Part shown: positions 1 to 11,755 of the stretch, piece after piece | Layout: every line of letters starts with the position of its first letter | How positions within the stretch are numbered: the stretch's first letter is position 1 | Assembly (NCBI GenBank): GCA_018873245.2 | Contig: JAEMBT020000004.1 | Coordinates: 4,512,573 to 4,576,572 of the forward strand | DNA length: 64,000 nt | From: Archegozetes longisetosus | Taxonomy: Eukaryota > Arthropoda > Arachnida > Sarcoptiformes > Trhypochthoniidae | Reading direction: 5' to 3' | Notes under the pieces: generated by a model | The model's input: only the letters and a program-made list of their open reading frames with translations | Told to the model about the DNA's origin: nothing | Database searches by the model: none | Position numbers and translations under genes: made by a program

Positions 1-303
1 TAATTTCAAAACTATTTTCTGTTAGCCTAAAAATTAGTTTTGAGACTTTCCTTCAGTAAACCAAAACCCCCATTGAGTGGAGTCCTAATTGAAAAAGTAA
101 ATTGACTCGAGTTCAGGAAGAGTTAATTGAAGAAATAGTAACAAAGGGCCAAAGTAAACAAGGAATTAAATACAGTATGATCTGCGATTAATTAAATTGT
201 AAAGAGGATTAATAAGGGTCTGATTGAGAAACGTGGAGATTGGGTTTGAAATTTAGAGGTGTAAACCTAAATAATAAAAATTGAATAAAGACACTGCGAC
301 TGA

Positions 304-492
304 ATGTTTTATTTTTTATGCATTATTAGCACAGCTATCTTGTTGTTTCTCGCTTTGATTTGGGTCAATAAGATGTTAAAAAAGGCGAATGACCGTCAAG
401 TGATTGGTGAGAGAGAGGAAATGTCCCATATTTCCATTTCCATAGAGCACGTTATAAATCCATTCCTCAAACCTGTATTCAATTTTTGCTAA
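304..492 (+). CDS. possible small membrane protein (62 aa), weak
   Basis: An ATG-started open frame whose first 22 residues are strongly hydrophobic (FYFLCIISTAILLFLALIW), followed by a basic and then a mixed tail. This is the shape of a signal anchor or a tiny membrane protein. It lies less than 100 bp upstream of the first exon of the cysteine-rich protein gene on the same strand, so it could also be a 5' leader of that transcript. I see no family resemblance and no clear polyadenylation signal of its own. In AT-rich DNA a frame of this length can occur by chance, so confidence is low. Confidence 0.2.
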   Translation: MFYFLCIISTAILLFLALIWVNKMLKKANDRQVIGEREEMSHISISIEHVINPFLKPVFNFC

Positions 493-580
493 ATTATCTC
501 AATCAAAGAATAGTCACTTTAAAACTTTATACCAGTCACTTTTCAAGTCAAACTAAGTGACAGATCTCTACTCAAAGAGT

Positions 581-2201
581 ATGGACAAATTTGTGTTTCT
601 CATCTTATTTATTTCATTTGGTAAGAATTTGTTCTTATTATTCTAATCTTATACAAATAAGTTATAATTTAGCTTTATTATAGTAGATCATTTCTAGTTT
701 GAGCTATAACTTTGTCATCAATATCTGTTTATATGTTATTTCTACTTAACTTCGCTTTGTCTCAAATAATTCAAATATTGTTCGAGTTGAAATCTACTCG
801 AAATTTAGAGCAAGCCAGATTTATTTAATAAAGTTCAGGTTCTTTGCAAGCTTACCAATGAGTAAATCACTTGATTACCGGTATTTCGACTCTTACTAAC
901 TCTCGAGTGTTCTCTGGAAAAGAGTTTTATTGAAATCAGAACTAAAGTGATTGTTGTTTTATGTAAAAAAGTTGTTTTTTATGTTGATAATTATTAAACT
1001 TGACAGTCTGAACTAACTGGTACTTATATTCATCGAATTATCTAATCAAATTTAGCGCGTCAATCAGTTGGTGCGCCTAAAAACAAGACAAAATGCGATA
1101 TCAAAGTAATGGACAGATGCGGTGCCACTATATTTGTATTTGGAAAACGTTCTGTCTACCTTCCTGTCAATGAAGCAGAAATGGTTCCTCATTGCCAGTA
1201 AATAACTTTACCATAAGTTTGACAAACCTATACAAATCATATTTCTCTCGAAAAATTGATACAATTCCTCAAACTGTTCTCACCAATAAGTTTTCAATTA
1301 TTACCTTTCTTTTAAAGAGAAGAATTTGATGCCGAAGACTGTGTAAAGAACTATGCGCGTCGATGTCTCGCACCATTTCCACGTCAAGTGGTCGGAGTTT
1401 TACTTTTAGGTAAGACTTAATTTCTACCACTTGACAAGTAAATCAGTCATAATATTACACTTCAATCAATTGTTTACATGAACGAGAACAATATTTACTT
1501 TCATTGACCTTAACTTCAATTCATATCATTATTTTTTAGGTGCCTCACAAGTAATTCATAATCGATGCAAGCCCGAGGGGGTCAAAGGTAATAGTGTTTA
1601 ACTTCATCTAATTTTTAGTGATTATTAGCTTTGGAATGACTGACAAGTTTTAAACTGTGGTGAACTCAAATAAACATGATTAAAGTGACTGAATTTTTCC
1701 ATCCCTAAGAATATTTATCACACAAGCGATGCATTCGCACCACTATAAACGATCTGCACGACTGTATGGATCAACTGGTTCTTGGACTCGATGCTATCGC
1801 TAAAGCACCAGCAGATGACAGAATCCCAATGGCTTGTTGTGCATTTGGCAGATATCAACACTGCTCTGTACAGCCTATCAAAAATAAGTGCAAAGATGAC
1901 CCAAAAGCTGTTGATTATATTGCCATCAAAATGATTAAAGGCATAGTTTTGTCTCATGTCACACTTTTATTTGACAGATTTTCAACAATCTGTTGATTCA
2001 TTTTTAGGTTATGCGAGTGAAGTGTTAGATCTGGCTTGTCAGGGATTTGAGTGGGGCGGAGAAAAGTGCAATAAGATTAAAGTACCTGATGGTGGACTTA
2101 TATTTCGTGATGGAAAGCTCGTCAACTCGAAGAACAGCACTAGAAAAACGCGATCGTCTTCGCTACTGCCACCGTTTATTAATATATTCACTAAACTCTA
2201 A
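581..2201 (+). CDS. secreted cysteine-rich protein, six exons, family not recognised
   Basis: Six exons join in phase: 581-620, 1056-1197, 1318-1409, 1540-1587, 1710-1940 and 2008-2201 (747 nt, 248 aa). Exon 1 encodes a signal-peptide core (MDKFVFLILFISFG). The rest is a secreted domain with about a dozen cysteines, including MDRCGATIF, CVKNYARRC, an ACC doublet followed by QHC and NKC, and a C-terminal LAC...EKC pair, then a basic Ser-rich tail. The spacing (CC doublet, helices between cysteines) recalls all-alpha, disulphide-rich hemolymph or secreted families of invertebrates, such as the 27-kDa hemolymph glycoprotein/DUF1397 and T20D4.11-like domains, but I cannot assign it. Five introns use GT-AG ends except the last, where only a GC donor (AAAG|GCATAG) keeps the frame. 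An AATAAA lies 15 bp after the stop. The exon structure is well supported and the function is unknown. Confidence 0.82.
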
Positions 2202-2215
2202 ACATCAAAAATTGT

Positions 2216-2221
2216 AATAAA
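2216..2221 (+). terminator. polyadenylation signal AATAAA
   Basis: A canonical AATAAA hexamer 15 bp downstream of the TAA of the cysteine-rich protein gene, on the coding strand. It probably specifies 3' end formation of that transcript. Confidence 0.6.
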
Positions 2222-2270
2222 TAGTTGCACTCCTGCATCGATACAGACTAAGTTATGTGTCGAGGGCCAG

Positions 2271-2693
2271 ACTTTAACCTTTGACCAATTTCGCTTTGTG
2301 CAGCATATGAAGCATGTGCATAATTAAAAGTGCTCTAAAAGCAGGTTAACTGCATAATAGCAATGATTTTCGAAATCAATTATGAAAATTTCAGATATTC
2401 AAATACAGTTTTGTGAAAACTATGAATTTTAAAGATCTATGACTAGAGATTAGCTTTCCTAGAGATATCAAAAGAAGTTCTGAAGAAGAGTTGTCAAAAT
2501 CTAGTTATCAGATTCAGATACTGCATGCATAAAAAAGCAAAGCACCTTTGGACTATTTGTAAATGAAAATTAGGTTCGATAACTGATTTTACGAACCATC
2601 GCTACAATGCAATTAGCCTGTTTTATAGAGCACTTTTAATTGTGCTCACTCATATGCTGCACTAAGAGAAATTAGACACAAATTACCAAAGTT
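2271..2693. mobile_element. foldback/MITE-like element with long imperfect terminal inverted repeats
   Basis: The left arm from 2287 (AATTTCGCTTTGTGCAGCAT...) and the reverse complement of the right arm ending at 2673 (AATTTCTCTTAGTGCAGCAT...) match well. They share GTGCAGCATATG, then AATTAAAAGTGCTCT, then CAGG-TAA-TGCAT. Similarity continues with mismatches for about 110 bp on each side and weakly outward to about 2271 and 2693. The central 150 bp has no coding frame. This is the structure of a non-autonomous DNA transposon. I could not define an unambiguous target-site duplication, so the superfamily is open. Confidence 0.75.
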
Positions 2694-5620
2694 TCATAGC
2701 TTCAAAGATATATTATGTCCAAAATTTTTAGCATATATTTCCTCATGCAATATTTTCTGGGCTTTGATTTAGACATTCTAACTATTTATTTCGGTTATCG
2801 AACTATGAAATTTCATTCTGCTAGCAAACTAACCCTTATTTTGGTGAAGTCTGGTATGCAGGTACTTCGCAAATACTCAAGCCTCTTTCAATCATACTCT
2901 TTGTATTGTTTTGACTTTCACAATATTTTCAGCGTTTCTAAGATTTTCTTTTGTAAAATTATTTATACTATAGTTTTATTTTATTTTTTGAGTTTAATTT
3001 TTTGTTAAACTAGTGATTCGTTATCTGAGATATTCAGATATTTTGTCTTAACCAATTAAATGTGTTGATGTCGTGATTAATCAGTCTCACAAAAATATTA
3101 ATTTGTTTTTATTTCAAATTTTTAATTTTTCTGAAAAATTATCCAACGATAAGAACTTTAATTGAATGACATGAGAAAAGGAAAGTTAGCCTTTGACCAT
3201 TTTTGGTAGAATTTTTCTAGACTATTTCCGAAAGACCGGAGAATAAGAAACAGTTAGAACTAAAAATTATTGATTCAGTTATCTATTGATTCATCTGATA
3301 CGATTTAGTCAAGAAAACTAGTTTTTTCTGGTCTATATCCAGTCAAATAAACTAAATGATGAAAAATATTGATATTAATTTTAATTTTGTTCAAGTCTTT
3401 AGATTTTGGAATAGAAATGTTTGCCTGCTTGTTTAAGAAATATATTAACTAAACTATCTTTAAAATGCATAGAACTAACAATAGCTTATTTCTAAGGCCA
3501 GATTAATTAATCGTAAGCAAAGATAAAGATTTTTGCAAAGGGATCCAAAATTCATTCTATGCTTCAAGTTAGTCAAATTGGATCGAAAAGATAGACCTAA
3601 AATAATTTAGCAATCAGCTTGTTTGTAGTACAAATAAAATCATTCATTAATTTATAATAGTATGCAATGTTTGTGAACATAAAATGTTTTATTTTCTCTA
3701 AAATGATAGCTTTTTGATTTACACTCTACAGAGTCTAAAATCTTAATGCCCCAAAATATTTCTCACTTCTAAAATAAAACTGAAGGACAATGACAATGTG
3801 TGTGTGCAATGTTTGTGATCCTAAAGATTAAGTAGTGTATGGATTGCTTTAAACAAACAGAAAGTTTAATACTGAGAAATTGTTTGATTTCTCAAAATCA
3901 ATGCAAATTGAAGTTCAGTAACTTGAACCGTTTTTACAAGTATTAATAAAGACGTGCAGTAAAACATAATAAAAGTAAAACATAAAATAAAACAAATCTA
4001 TTAATTTGTAATATTGTATCCAGATTGACACTCAACATAATCACTCAAAGAATTTAAATCTTAAGCTTTTCTATAGCTCATTGGATGCTAGAATATTTTT
4101 TATCGCAAAACTCTACACAGACTGAGTGTCATGTTCTTAATGCATCAATTTTGAAATGTAGTATAAAAACTGAAAACTATGAAAGAATTTCAGTCAAGGA
4201 TTTTTGATTTCGAGCATACTAAGCCTCATTTAGGCACTTTTTTTGAAAATTTTTAGACAAAAACACATTTGAGTGCAACCAAAGCTGAAGTTATAACATG
4301 TTGATTTTAATGGAAAATTAATGACTTCTGTCACTTTAATCGTAGTACGCATCAAACAGAGGATATTGAATCACAAATGTCAAAAGTGAGAAGAATGAGT
4401 TCAAAAGTCAGTTGATTGATTTTTCGTTTGAATGACTAGGCACAATATTCAAACGAATCAACATAAATTTGCCGGTGCGTGTGTTCGTCATTGCATCAAT
4501 CAACGAATCAAATGATTACGGACAAAACTTAGCTTTTCGCAATTTTCTTCGAAGACGTGTTCGAGGGTATAGATCTCTAAAACATCATATTTTTGTAACA
4601 TTTATCGCCTTCGTATGTTTAGTATTAAGAGCCTTCTCTACTGTCTTAGCTATTCAATATGATATTAAAACTTTATTTAAACCAATTTCTAATTCAAATT
4701 AGTTGGTAAATGATTTATAGCCAATACAAAATCGACCACTAGATTAATTGCTCTTTTGTTCTATAGTAATTATTAGAGTTTCAATATTTTGATTATCAGC
4801 TAGTATATGGTGAGGCACGGATCGTACACCCAAGACTAAATTGTCTAGCATTTATTTCTCATCCCATTTTATCGTTAATGTAACTGAACAATTCATTATT
4901 TAGGATAAGCTTTAAACAATCATTTTATTTGTGTTTATCTATCTAATAATTTCGGTATTTATTGACAACTAACTTGATATAAAATTCAAAAGTTTATAAA
5001 TTTTATAGTAGATTTCCCAGTGACTCTTTTAGCGCTGAATCAAAAACTCGTGATAAAACACTAAAATTATTCTAGTTTGCGAACGAAAAAAATGAAATAA
5101 GAGATTTTTGAGAAAAATTATAAGTACTTGCGATAAAAAATTTAACCATTTTTCAACATTTCTTAACTTTTAATATAGAAAATGGGGAAAAGTGATATTT
5201 CAGCTATTTCTAATTCATTCAAGAACGCTTTGAATAATCCGTAATTTGAAACTTAACGCATATTTTAAAAGAAATTTTTATGCATTCTATCAATATGGTT
5301 GAATAGCTTAAAGAAACTTATAAACTTATAAGCTACGAAAAGAATGGATCAATCATTAAGAATATTTAAAATTTTAGGCTTATTTTAGTAATTTTTAAAA
5401 AATTGAGTACTAATAATCTATAACAATAATGAATCTAACATTTAGTTCTTATCAGTACTTTTTTGTTGAGTTAACACAATTTGAAAATCATAACTTTGGA
5501 TACATCGAAAATATTTTTCCATAAATTTATAAGTTATAAAATTTTCTCTAAAAAAGTATTTAAGTTACTTATTTCATTTTTTCTTTGTTAATTAACATAA
5601 TTTGAACGTTTTCTTTTTGG
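2694..5620. other. intergenic DNA, no supported gene
   Basis: About 2.9 kb of AT-rich sequence. Short open frames occur at 2715-3008 (+) and 4469-4702 (+), but they lack signal peptides, splice context or recognisable motifs and look like chance frames. No RNA gene was seen. Confidence 0.5.
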
Positions 5621-5629
5621 ATTTTAGCG

Positions 5630-6270
5630 CCGAAACAGCTTTGGCCGATAGATTTCATAAACAAGCGATTAGATTTATATTGAATAAACCTTTAAATCAT
5701 GCTTCAATCTAAATCATGTGTCAATTAGATAACGTCGAACACGAACCTCAACTAATTCAAAGTGCTTGTAGACTCTGTACCTCAGATAAAAAGTCAAGTT
5801 TAGAAACGAATCGTAGAAAGCCCTTAAAATCTATAACTAAAATCCATTGCTTCGTAAACCTAGACGATAATGCATTAAAATTCATATTCGCAGTTAAATG
5901 TTATATAGCCAAAATAACTTTTTCTAAAACTTTCAAACCGTTCTGTGTCTTCAAACAATACGCTGCAGGACATAGAGATGTGTAGGTCAATGTCAAGCAA
6001 ATGGAGTCTAATAATGGATTCAAAAATTGGTAGAATAAATTTAAAACAATACATGGCCTAAAAGTTTTTGTACCTGAGCCTATGTCAAAAGCTAAAAAGA
6101 TCTCAGATGATTTAAACATTAATTTGATATAGATTGGAGATAGCGGCAAATATTGGATAAAAAGTGCTTTTGGAGAGATTTTGATTGTCATGAGAATAAG
6201 ATTGAATTCAAAGACGAGATATCACTAACAGACATGTCTCTTAAGGCAAAACGAATCTTCCAACAATAAA
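5630..6270 (+). pseudogene. decayed coding relic, unrecognised
   Basis: Several stretches on the plus strand read like protein but in different frames with stops between them. An acceptor-like TTTTAG at about 5627 is followed by AETALADRFHKQAIRFI. Then 5716-5985 is open and contains a CRLC motif followed by lysine-rich sequence. Next come KVFVPEPMSKAKKISDDLNI at about 6063 and, near 6170-6268, DFDCHENKIEFKDEISLTDM before a stop. CRLC can start a ZAD-type zinc-binding domain, but the later cysteines are not at the expected places. I infer an old broken gene or mobile-element ORF. It could also be exons I failed to join. Confidence 0.3.
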
Positions 6271-6662
6271 CTTTAGTCAGCAGATAGTCTTAATATCATT
6301 TTTAGTATAATTCAATAGATTTATTCTATTGTCAATGTATTTTTTAAATTGATCGGATTTTATTTATTTATTAAACTCATTACAAATATTTTTTACAATA
6401 ATTATCAACAAATAATCATACATTTTACAGGTATTTATAGAAATAGTCTTGTAATATCATTTCACAGACTTTAGTCTCTGATGAAGTTTCTTAGGAGACC
6501 GAAATTTTTCCAATTTCCCTACTATCTAATAAAATCATTTTAACTAAATACGAAAAGTAGGCATTATCGTCAGCCCATGTTGTTATGTGTGAAAGTGTAT
6601 GAAACTGTATAACCGAATATAGATGACCGCGAGACGTGGCAAACCTGACCAATATTTGAGAA

Positions 6663-8420
6663 TCAATCTTTTTTGCCTAGTATATCAGTGATATTTTTAA
6701 TTGAAATGTTAGCATTAGATACGAATTGCTTGAAAAGAAGTGTATACGTGTATATGAACACAACAGAATGTGCCATAAAATTTTTGTTCAGGTTCACGAG
6801 ACCTAATAATGTAAAATTTGCCGTCGATGACAATAAGCCTGGAATCATGAGTTGAAACTAATTCAAAATGAATTAAAGCATTAATTACTAAGTTTGAAAA
6901 GTTAATGTAACTAGAATAAAACAATACTTCCTCATAATAAATAGAAGATCTGTCTTGTGGTTCAGTCGAGAGAATATATTGATAGAGAGATTTCTAGTGC
7001 TCGAGGACTCATCGCTAATGTCTGATGTCTCTTTAATTGTGTAAAATAAGGTAAATAACATGAGACCGATATAAACAAAAGCCAGGATAACTTCTTGAAC
7101 AGATTTATTAGAGTCTTCAAAAATAGCGATCACTTGTTCAATTTGAAGGACAGTACCGAAAAATAGTAGAGCAAAATAACCAAAAACGAATATATTGAAG
7201 ATATCATCAATTTTTGAGACAGCGTCTAAGTTCAATCTATACCTATAATCAGTTTTTATAAACTTTAATTTACTTTAATTTAAGTTATTTAAAGTTATCG
7301 AAATACTTTACCATTTTTTAATAATCTCTAATTGATTTATATCTGGTTTGCTTTCCGTTTTTAAGTGTCTCGATATAAGTGTTCAAATGTCTAAATTTGA
7401 ATTTCATGATCCAGCACAGAGCTATGTATAATGACATAACGAATAGCACAATATAAAGTGAATATAAACCTATGAAACTAAATATTCTGTCAGTCCATAC
7501 TGTATCTGAATCAGTATTAAATGCAACCACTATTACAATTGCGATATATGATAAACACAAAACTGATAGTGCCAATACAAAAATCGATAGAAATGCTAGT
7601 CTTAGCTTGAATTTGAATTTAAAATATTTGTCATGAACAATTATTTTCTGGTTCAGAATTGGGGTATTATCCAACTCAAAGAATAGTGTTCTTAAAGATT
7701 TTCTGCGAAACCACATTATATCGAGTGCTACAACACCAGCAAAACTATACAAAAGGGTGAAGATCTCATCCCATAGTTGACGAGTCAACACTTTTAAATC
7801 AAATGCGATATATATAACTCTAGCTAACCAGAATCCACATAATAGATGAACAAATATGACAATCCCAAACGAATATAGCTGTTAAAAAAGAGTTTTCTAT
7901 TACATATACACTCGAAAATTTAATAATTGTTGATAGCAACAAAAATGATGTGTTGTGATGGCATACTTTGCATCATACCATAATATTGGAGATGTTAACA
8001 GACTTATGTCGTATCAAATGCAGTAGTGAAAACAAATTGATACGCATGACAGGGAGGATGACATAGTGTCACTATCGACAACTATTAAATTTTAAACTCT
8101 ATGCTTTTAGCTCAAAAATCAAATTGCTTTCGTATTGATCATACTTTCATAATTCCTGATCGACTTAACACTTTGAATTCTTTTGCGTCTTGTTCTTTAA
8201 GATAATAACCAATGGGCGCACCCGTCAAAGTGAATGGAAGTAAAACCCGCCGAAGAATATCGTAATATTTGAAATCGAGTTCAATTTCAGTCTCATCGTT
8301 GTCTTCAGATAGTGATGCATTCTCTGGTACTTCTATTTGTTCGTTAGTTTTGTCTTGGTTTAGATGGTCTGGGGGTTCACTGGATATTTGGGTTAGTGGT
8401 ATTTCGCTTTTATTATCCAT
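6663..8420 (-). CDS. gustatory-receptor-family chemoreceptor, with one apparent frameshift
   Basis: A four-exon gene on the minus strand: 8420-8145 (cytoplasmic N-terminus, then DILRRVLLPFTLTGAPIGYY), 7878-7312, 7242 to about 6912, and 6838-6663. Hydrophobic segments such as LYSFGIVIFVHLLCGFWLAR give a seven-helix plan. The last exon carries the insect-type Gr signature region, with LLGLVNLNKNF followed by TYTLLFKQF, matching the family pattern of a Gly-x-hydrophobic start, a TY pair and a terminal QF. Such receptors are ligand-gated cation channels in chemosensory neurons. In exon 2 the frame must shift by one base near 7355-7362 (an A5 run on the coding strand) to continue into EIIKKWYRLNLD across a perfect splice junction. 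The exon 3 donor (GTTACA) is weak. It is either a pseudogene or carries an assembly error; family assignment is fairly sure. Confidence 0.75.
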
Positions 8421-8736
8421 CCTATTATCAAAAGCATATGTCGATCACAATAATAAAAAACTAATATTCAAAAAATTAGCCCAATGTCTTCATTAATATT
8501 GTGCACATTTAAATGGTTGTTGACAGCAACGTTAACAATTGAAAGTCTTATCTCATATTTACATATAGTCTTATAGTTATCAATAATACTGGCGAATAAG
8601 ATTTCATTTTTATCACTGAATACATTCGAGTGAATAAACATAGCATTGGACATGTTTTTCAAGTTTTATCTATGATTACTTAACAAATGAATAATTGCTA
8701 TTTGCTTACAAACTAAATATGTGAAAAATTTAGGTA

Positions 8737-8961
8737 CAGTTACTAGAAAAAATAGCTGAGAGTTGAAGGTAATTCAGCCTTTCCTATAGAACATATCCCA
8801 TTAGTCGACTGTACATCAAATTGAATCAATTAATAAAGCTCAAAATTGATTAATATAAATGGTCTAATAGGTGATCAAGTTTAAAAGTTTATTAAAATAC
8901 CTTCACGAGTTATACATGAAAGTGTATATTTGAAACTCTCAATTATTTCTTCTAGTAACTG
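8737..8961. mobile_element. Tc1/mariner-type MITE, 225 bp, TA target-site duplication
   Basis: The terminal inverted repeats begin CAGTTACTAGAA...AAATA..TGAGAGTT on both ends (left from 8737, right ending 8961) with few mismatches over about 30 bp. Each end is flanked by the dinucleotide TA (8735-8736 and 8962-8963), as expected for Tc1/mariner elements. There is no coding capacity. It sits 0.3 kb upstream of the chemoreceptor start. Confidence 0.75.
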
Positions 8962-8963
8962 TA

Positions 8964-9940
8964 AAACATTCCGAAAACAAAATTATTTATAATAATGTTT
9001 TATTGAGTGGTTCATTGATTCGATCTACTAATGCACAGACAAGTTGAAAACGGCTTTAAATCGACCTCCTAGTAAAATAGTTGAATAGAAGATAATCGTA
9101 ATGTCTGTTAAAATGTGAAAAGCAAGAATAAAACATGGCCCTGGTATTGTCTAGAAAAGCCATAAGATGTCTACTGACTTCAACACATGTTTGACTAGTA
9201 TTAAATCATAACTCAATTTTTAACCAAAAATACAATCCATAAAACATGAAAAATAGTTGTTCCAATTAAAATACACAAAACTATTAGTTAAAAGCTTTAA
9301 ACAAGTAATTTTGCAAAATTGATGTATTTGCTTATGTTTGCAGAAGTACTGGTTTCGTATTAAGAGCTTATATTTAAATAAACTATTATTACCCTAATGT
9401 GACGAAATTGAACGAATAATACCCAGACTGTGTTTGCATTATTTACCTTTGACATAGCTTGCCATCAAACATCGATTTGAAAGATATGCTTCGAATAATG
9501 CTTTTTGAATCATGTTTTAACCTTATAATGAAGTGAACTGAAGTCAAGTCATGAAGACGTTATCTAAAATAAAATGTTCTATGTTTGTGTTGTTAATCCA
9601 GTACTCTAAGTGATAGACCAAAGTAAAATGAACCCGCACTTGCAGTTCGTATCTTCGTAGAGATAAGAGACTTTTGCAAATTACCTTCAGTGATTTTTGG
9701 CATAAAATGGTTGAAATGAACAACTGATACCTGATACGATATTAGCTTTTTAATTTGACTATACACTCGAACGCAAAACCAAGTTAGTGAAGAACATACT
9801 TAGAAAATGCAATCATTTTTTATTCATTCATTTTACAAAAACTGTTCAAATGAAAGTTTTTGAGTCTTTGAAACTCTCATTTCATATAAAACATGATTAA
9901 ATTCTAAGCATTAGATAAGATAATAGAAAACTTTTAATGA
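8964..9940. other. intergenic DNA, nothing recognised
   Basis: AT-rich sequence without open frames above background, RNA genes or repeats that I could identify. It separates the MITE from the Tc1 relic. Confidence 0.5.
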
Positions 9941-9945
9941 AATAC

Positions 9946-11393
9946 TAAAACGCAAAAGTAAGTTAATTTTTAGGAACATCTACAATAACGTCTTAAATTA
10001 AGATTATTTTCTTGAGATGATACCTAGTTTTACCACCTTTGCCTCAATGACTGCCCGTAAACGTCTTGGAACACTTTCAATTAATTTTTGGACCACTTCT
10101 GGCCCTATTTTACCCCAAGTATCGAATAATACTTTTCTGAATTGTGTAATCTATTTTTGCTGACTTTGATGTATAGATCGGTCCAAACGGTCCTACAAAT
10201 ACTCAATTACATTCAGATCTGGACTCTGAGCTGGCGATTTGAGTAATTCGATATTGTTATTAATAAATCAATTACGAGCCAAATGTGAGATACGCTTTGA
10301 GTTATTACCTTGTTTAAAGACAAAGTTATCAGGTCGTTCGAAAAGTTTTGTCGTCAATATATACAGGAAACAGCTCCGTTTGCTGGTTTCTTTTCTTTTC
10401 TGCTTTGTCTCACAATTAATTTATTGAGTCACCAGAATAATTGCCAATCAATGTTTATCCTGCTGGCGAATAAACACAACACAACAATTTAGCTTTCTTG
10501 AAAATTTACCTTTACCGACAAAAATTTTCGAACGACCTGATATCATTAATACTCAAATGTTCAGCGCTTGACAATAAGTTCTTTTTTAAGACTTCAACAT
10601 AGACCTCAGCATTCATTTTCGGTGTTATCTCTGCCAATTTTCCGATACCGTTACTCGAATACACAGCCCCAGACCATAACCGATGGCGAGTGCATTACTG
10701 ATGTCTGAATAGTATCTTTATTTAGGCCTTCGCCACGAATTTCCCAAGCTTTTTGCCTTCTTTTAGAGTTAATCATTTCAAATTTTAATTCACCAGACCA
10801 CAGACTTTGTTCCAAAAAATTTTAGGCACTTTTAAGTACTTTTTTGCGACCACGAGTCTCTTGACTTTATTGGTGTCCCAAATTGCTGGTCTTTTGCTTT
10901 TATTCCTCCGAAGAAACCGTTCTCATGAAGTCTTCCTCGAACTGTATCTCCACTACAGTTAACACCAATCGATTTTAATCTTGTGAGATAACTCTCGCTA
11001 TTGTTTTGCGAGTCTCTTTTAGTCACTGATACAATTCTTTGATCTGTTCTTTGACAATACGTTTACGTCCACATCTCTGAAGATTACGAGCTGTCCTATA
11101 ATTACTGATCTTTCGGATGACTTCAATAACGCAAACATCACTACAATTGAATAAATTGGCGATAAATTCACAAGTTTTTCTTTCGTTTCTGAGTTTAAAC
11201 ATGTTTCACACTCTAAAACCTCTTATTGCAATCAAAATAGAACCTATTTTTGATAATAAATTCTTTTTTAGATTTTACTTGAATTTATTTTATGCATTCA
11301 AACAAAGCTTCAATAAAAATCTAATTGATTTAATGGTTAATTAATCTGAAGATTAGGTTTTACTCGATACTAACTTACTTTTACGGTAGAAGA
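9946..11393 (-). mobile_element. degenerate Tc1-like transposon (DDE transposase pseudogene)
   Basis: Read on the minus strand, this encodes a broken Tc1/Tc3-type transposase. The N-terminal helix-turn-helix lies at about 11205-11040 (KLRNERKTCEFIANLF... RCGRKRIVKEQI). A second HTH segment is 11026-10832 (VNCSGDTVRGRLHENGFFGG, then the GTPIKSRD stretch). The conserved C-terminus is at about 10115-10015 (TWGKIGPEVVQKLIESVPRR, then AVIEAK). Frameshifts, stops and an inserted MITE separate the pieces, so it is dead. Possible terminal repeats share GTAAGTTA (left about 9954-9970 GCAAAAGTAAGTTAATT; right, reversed, about 11368-11388 GTAAAAGTAAGTTAGT). Cut-and-paste transposition is the family function. 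Confidence 0.88.
10329..10540. mobile_element. mariner-type MITE, 212 bp, inserted in the Tc1 relic
   Basis: The left end TCAGGTCGTTCGAAAAGTTT... (10329-10353) and the reversed right end TCAGGTCGTTCGAAAATTTT... (10516-10540) match at 24 of 25 bases. TA dinucleotides flank both sides (10327-10328, 10541-10542). The interior has no transposase. The element interrupts the Tc1 transposase relic, so it arrived later. Confidence 0.9.
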
Positions 11394-11755
11394 AATGTAG
11401 AACAAAGATTTTATTCTGTTACAACTTTCGTTCCATTTATTCTTTGAGAATATATTAAACATATTCGAAAAATACATACATTACGCTTTGATTTGCTACA
11501 AAATTTACCTTAAATTCAAAACAATGGCTGAAACATGAAGAAGTAATCAAATAATAACACCTTATTTTAGACACTTGAGCATTATGTTTAAGCGTATAGT
11601 TAAACTTGTCTAAATTGAGCACGCAGATAAGTAGATTTTAAAAAACAATAAAAAACATAGGTCTTCATTTCCTGTAAGTTTATTTAGTCTGTTTTTAAAA
11701 TCATTTAACTGCATATAGGAGTTGAGATGTTTTTAATGTATTCACAGTTTATAAT

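Noticed and set aside
2715-3008. 97-codon open frame, plus strand
   Set aside because: Phe/Ile/Tyr-rich composition of AT-rich chance DNA, no domain, no promoter or polyadenylation context; partly downstream of a foldback element.
4469-4702. 77-codon open frame, plus strand
   Set aside because: Starts with TTG rather than ATG; one hydrophobic stretch but no family resemblance or splice context.
10239-10492. Two overlapping plus-strand frames of about 60 codons
   Set aside because: They lie across the mariner-type MITE and antisense to the Tc1 transposase relic.
11117-11344. 75-codon plus-strand frame
   Set aside because: Antisense shadow of the Tc1 transposase N-terminus and its flank.
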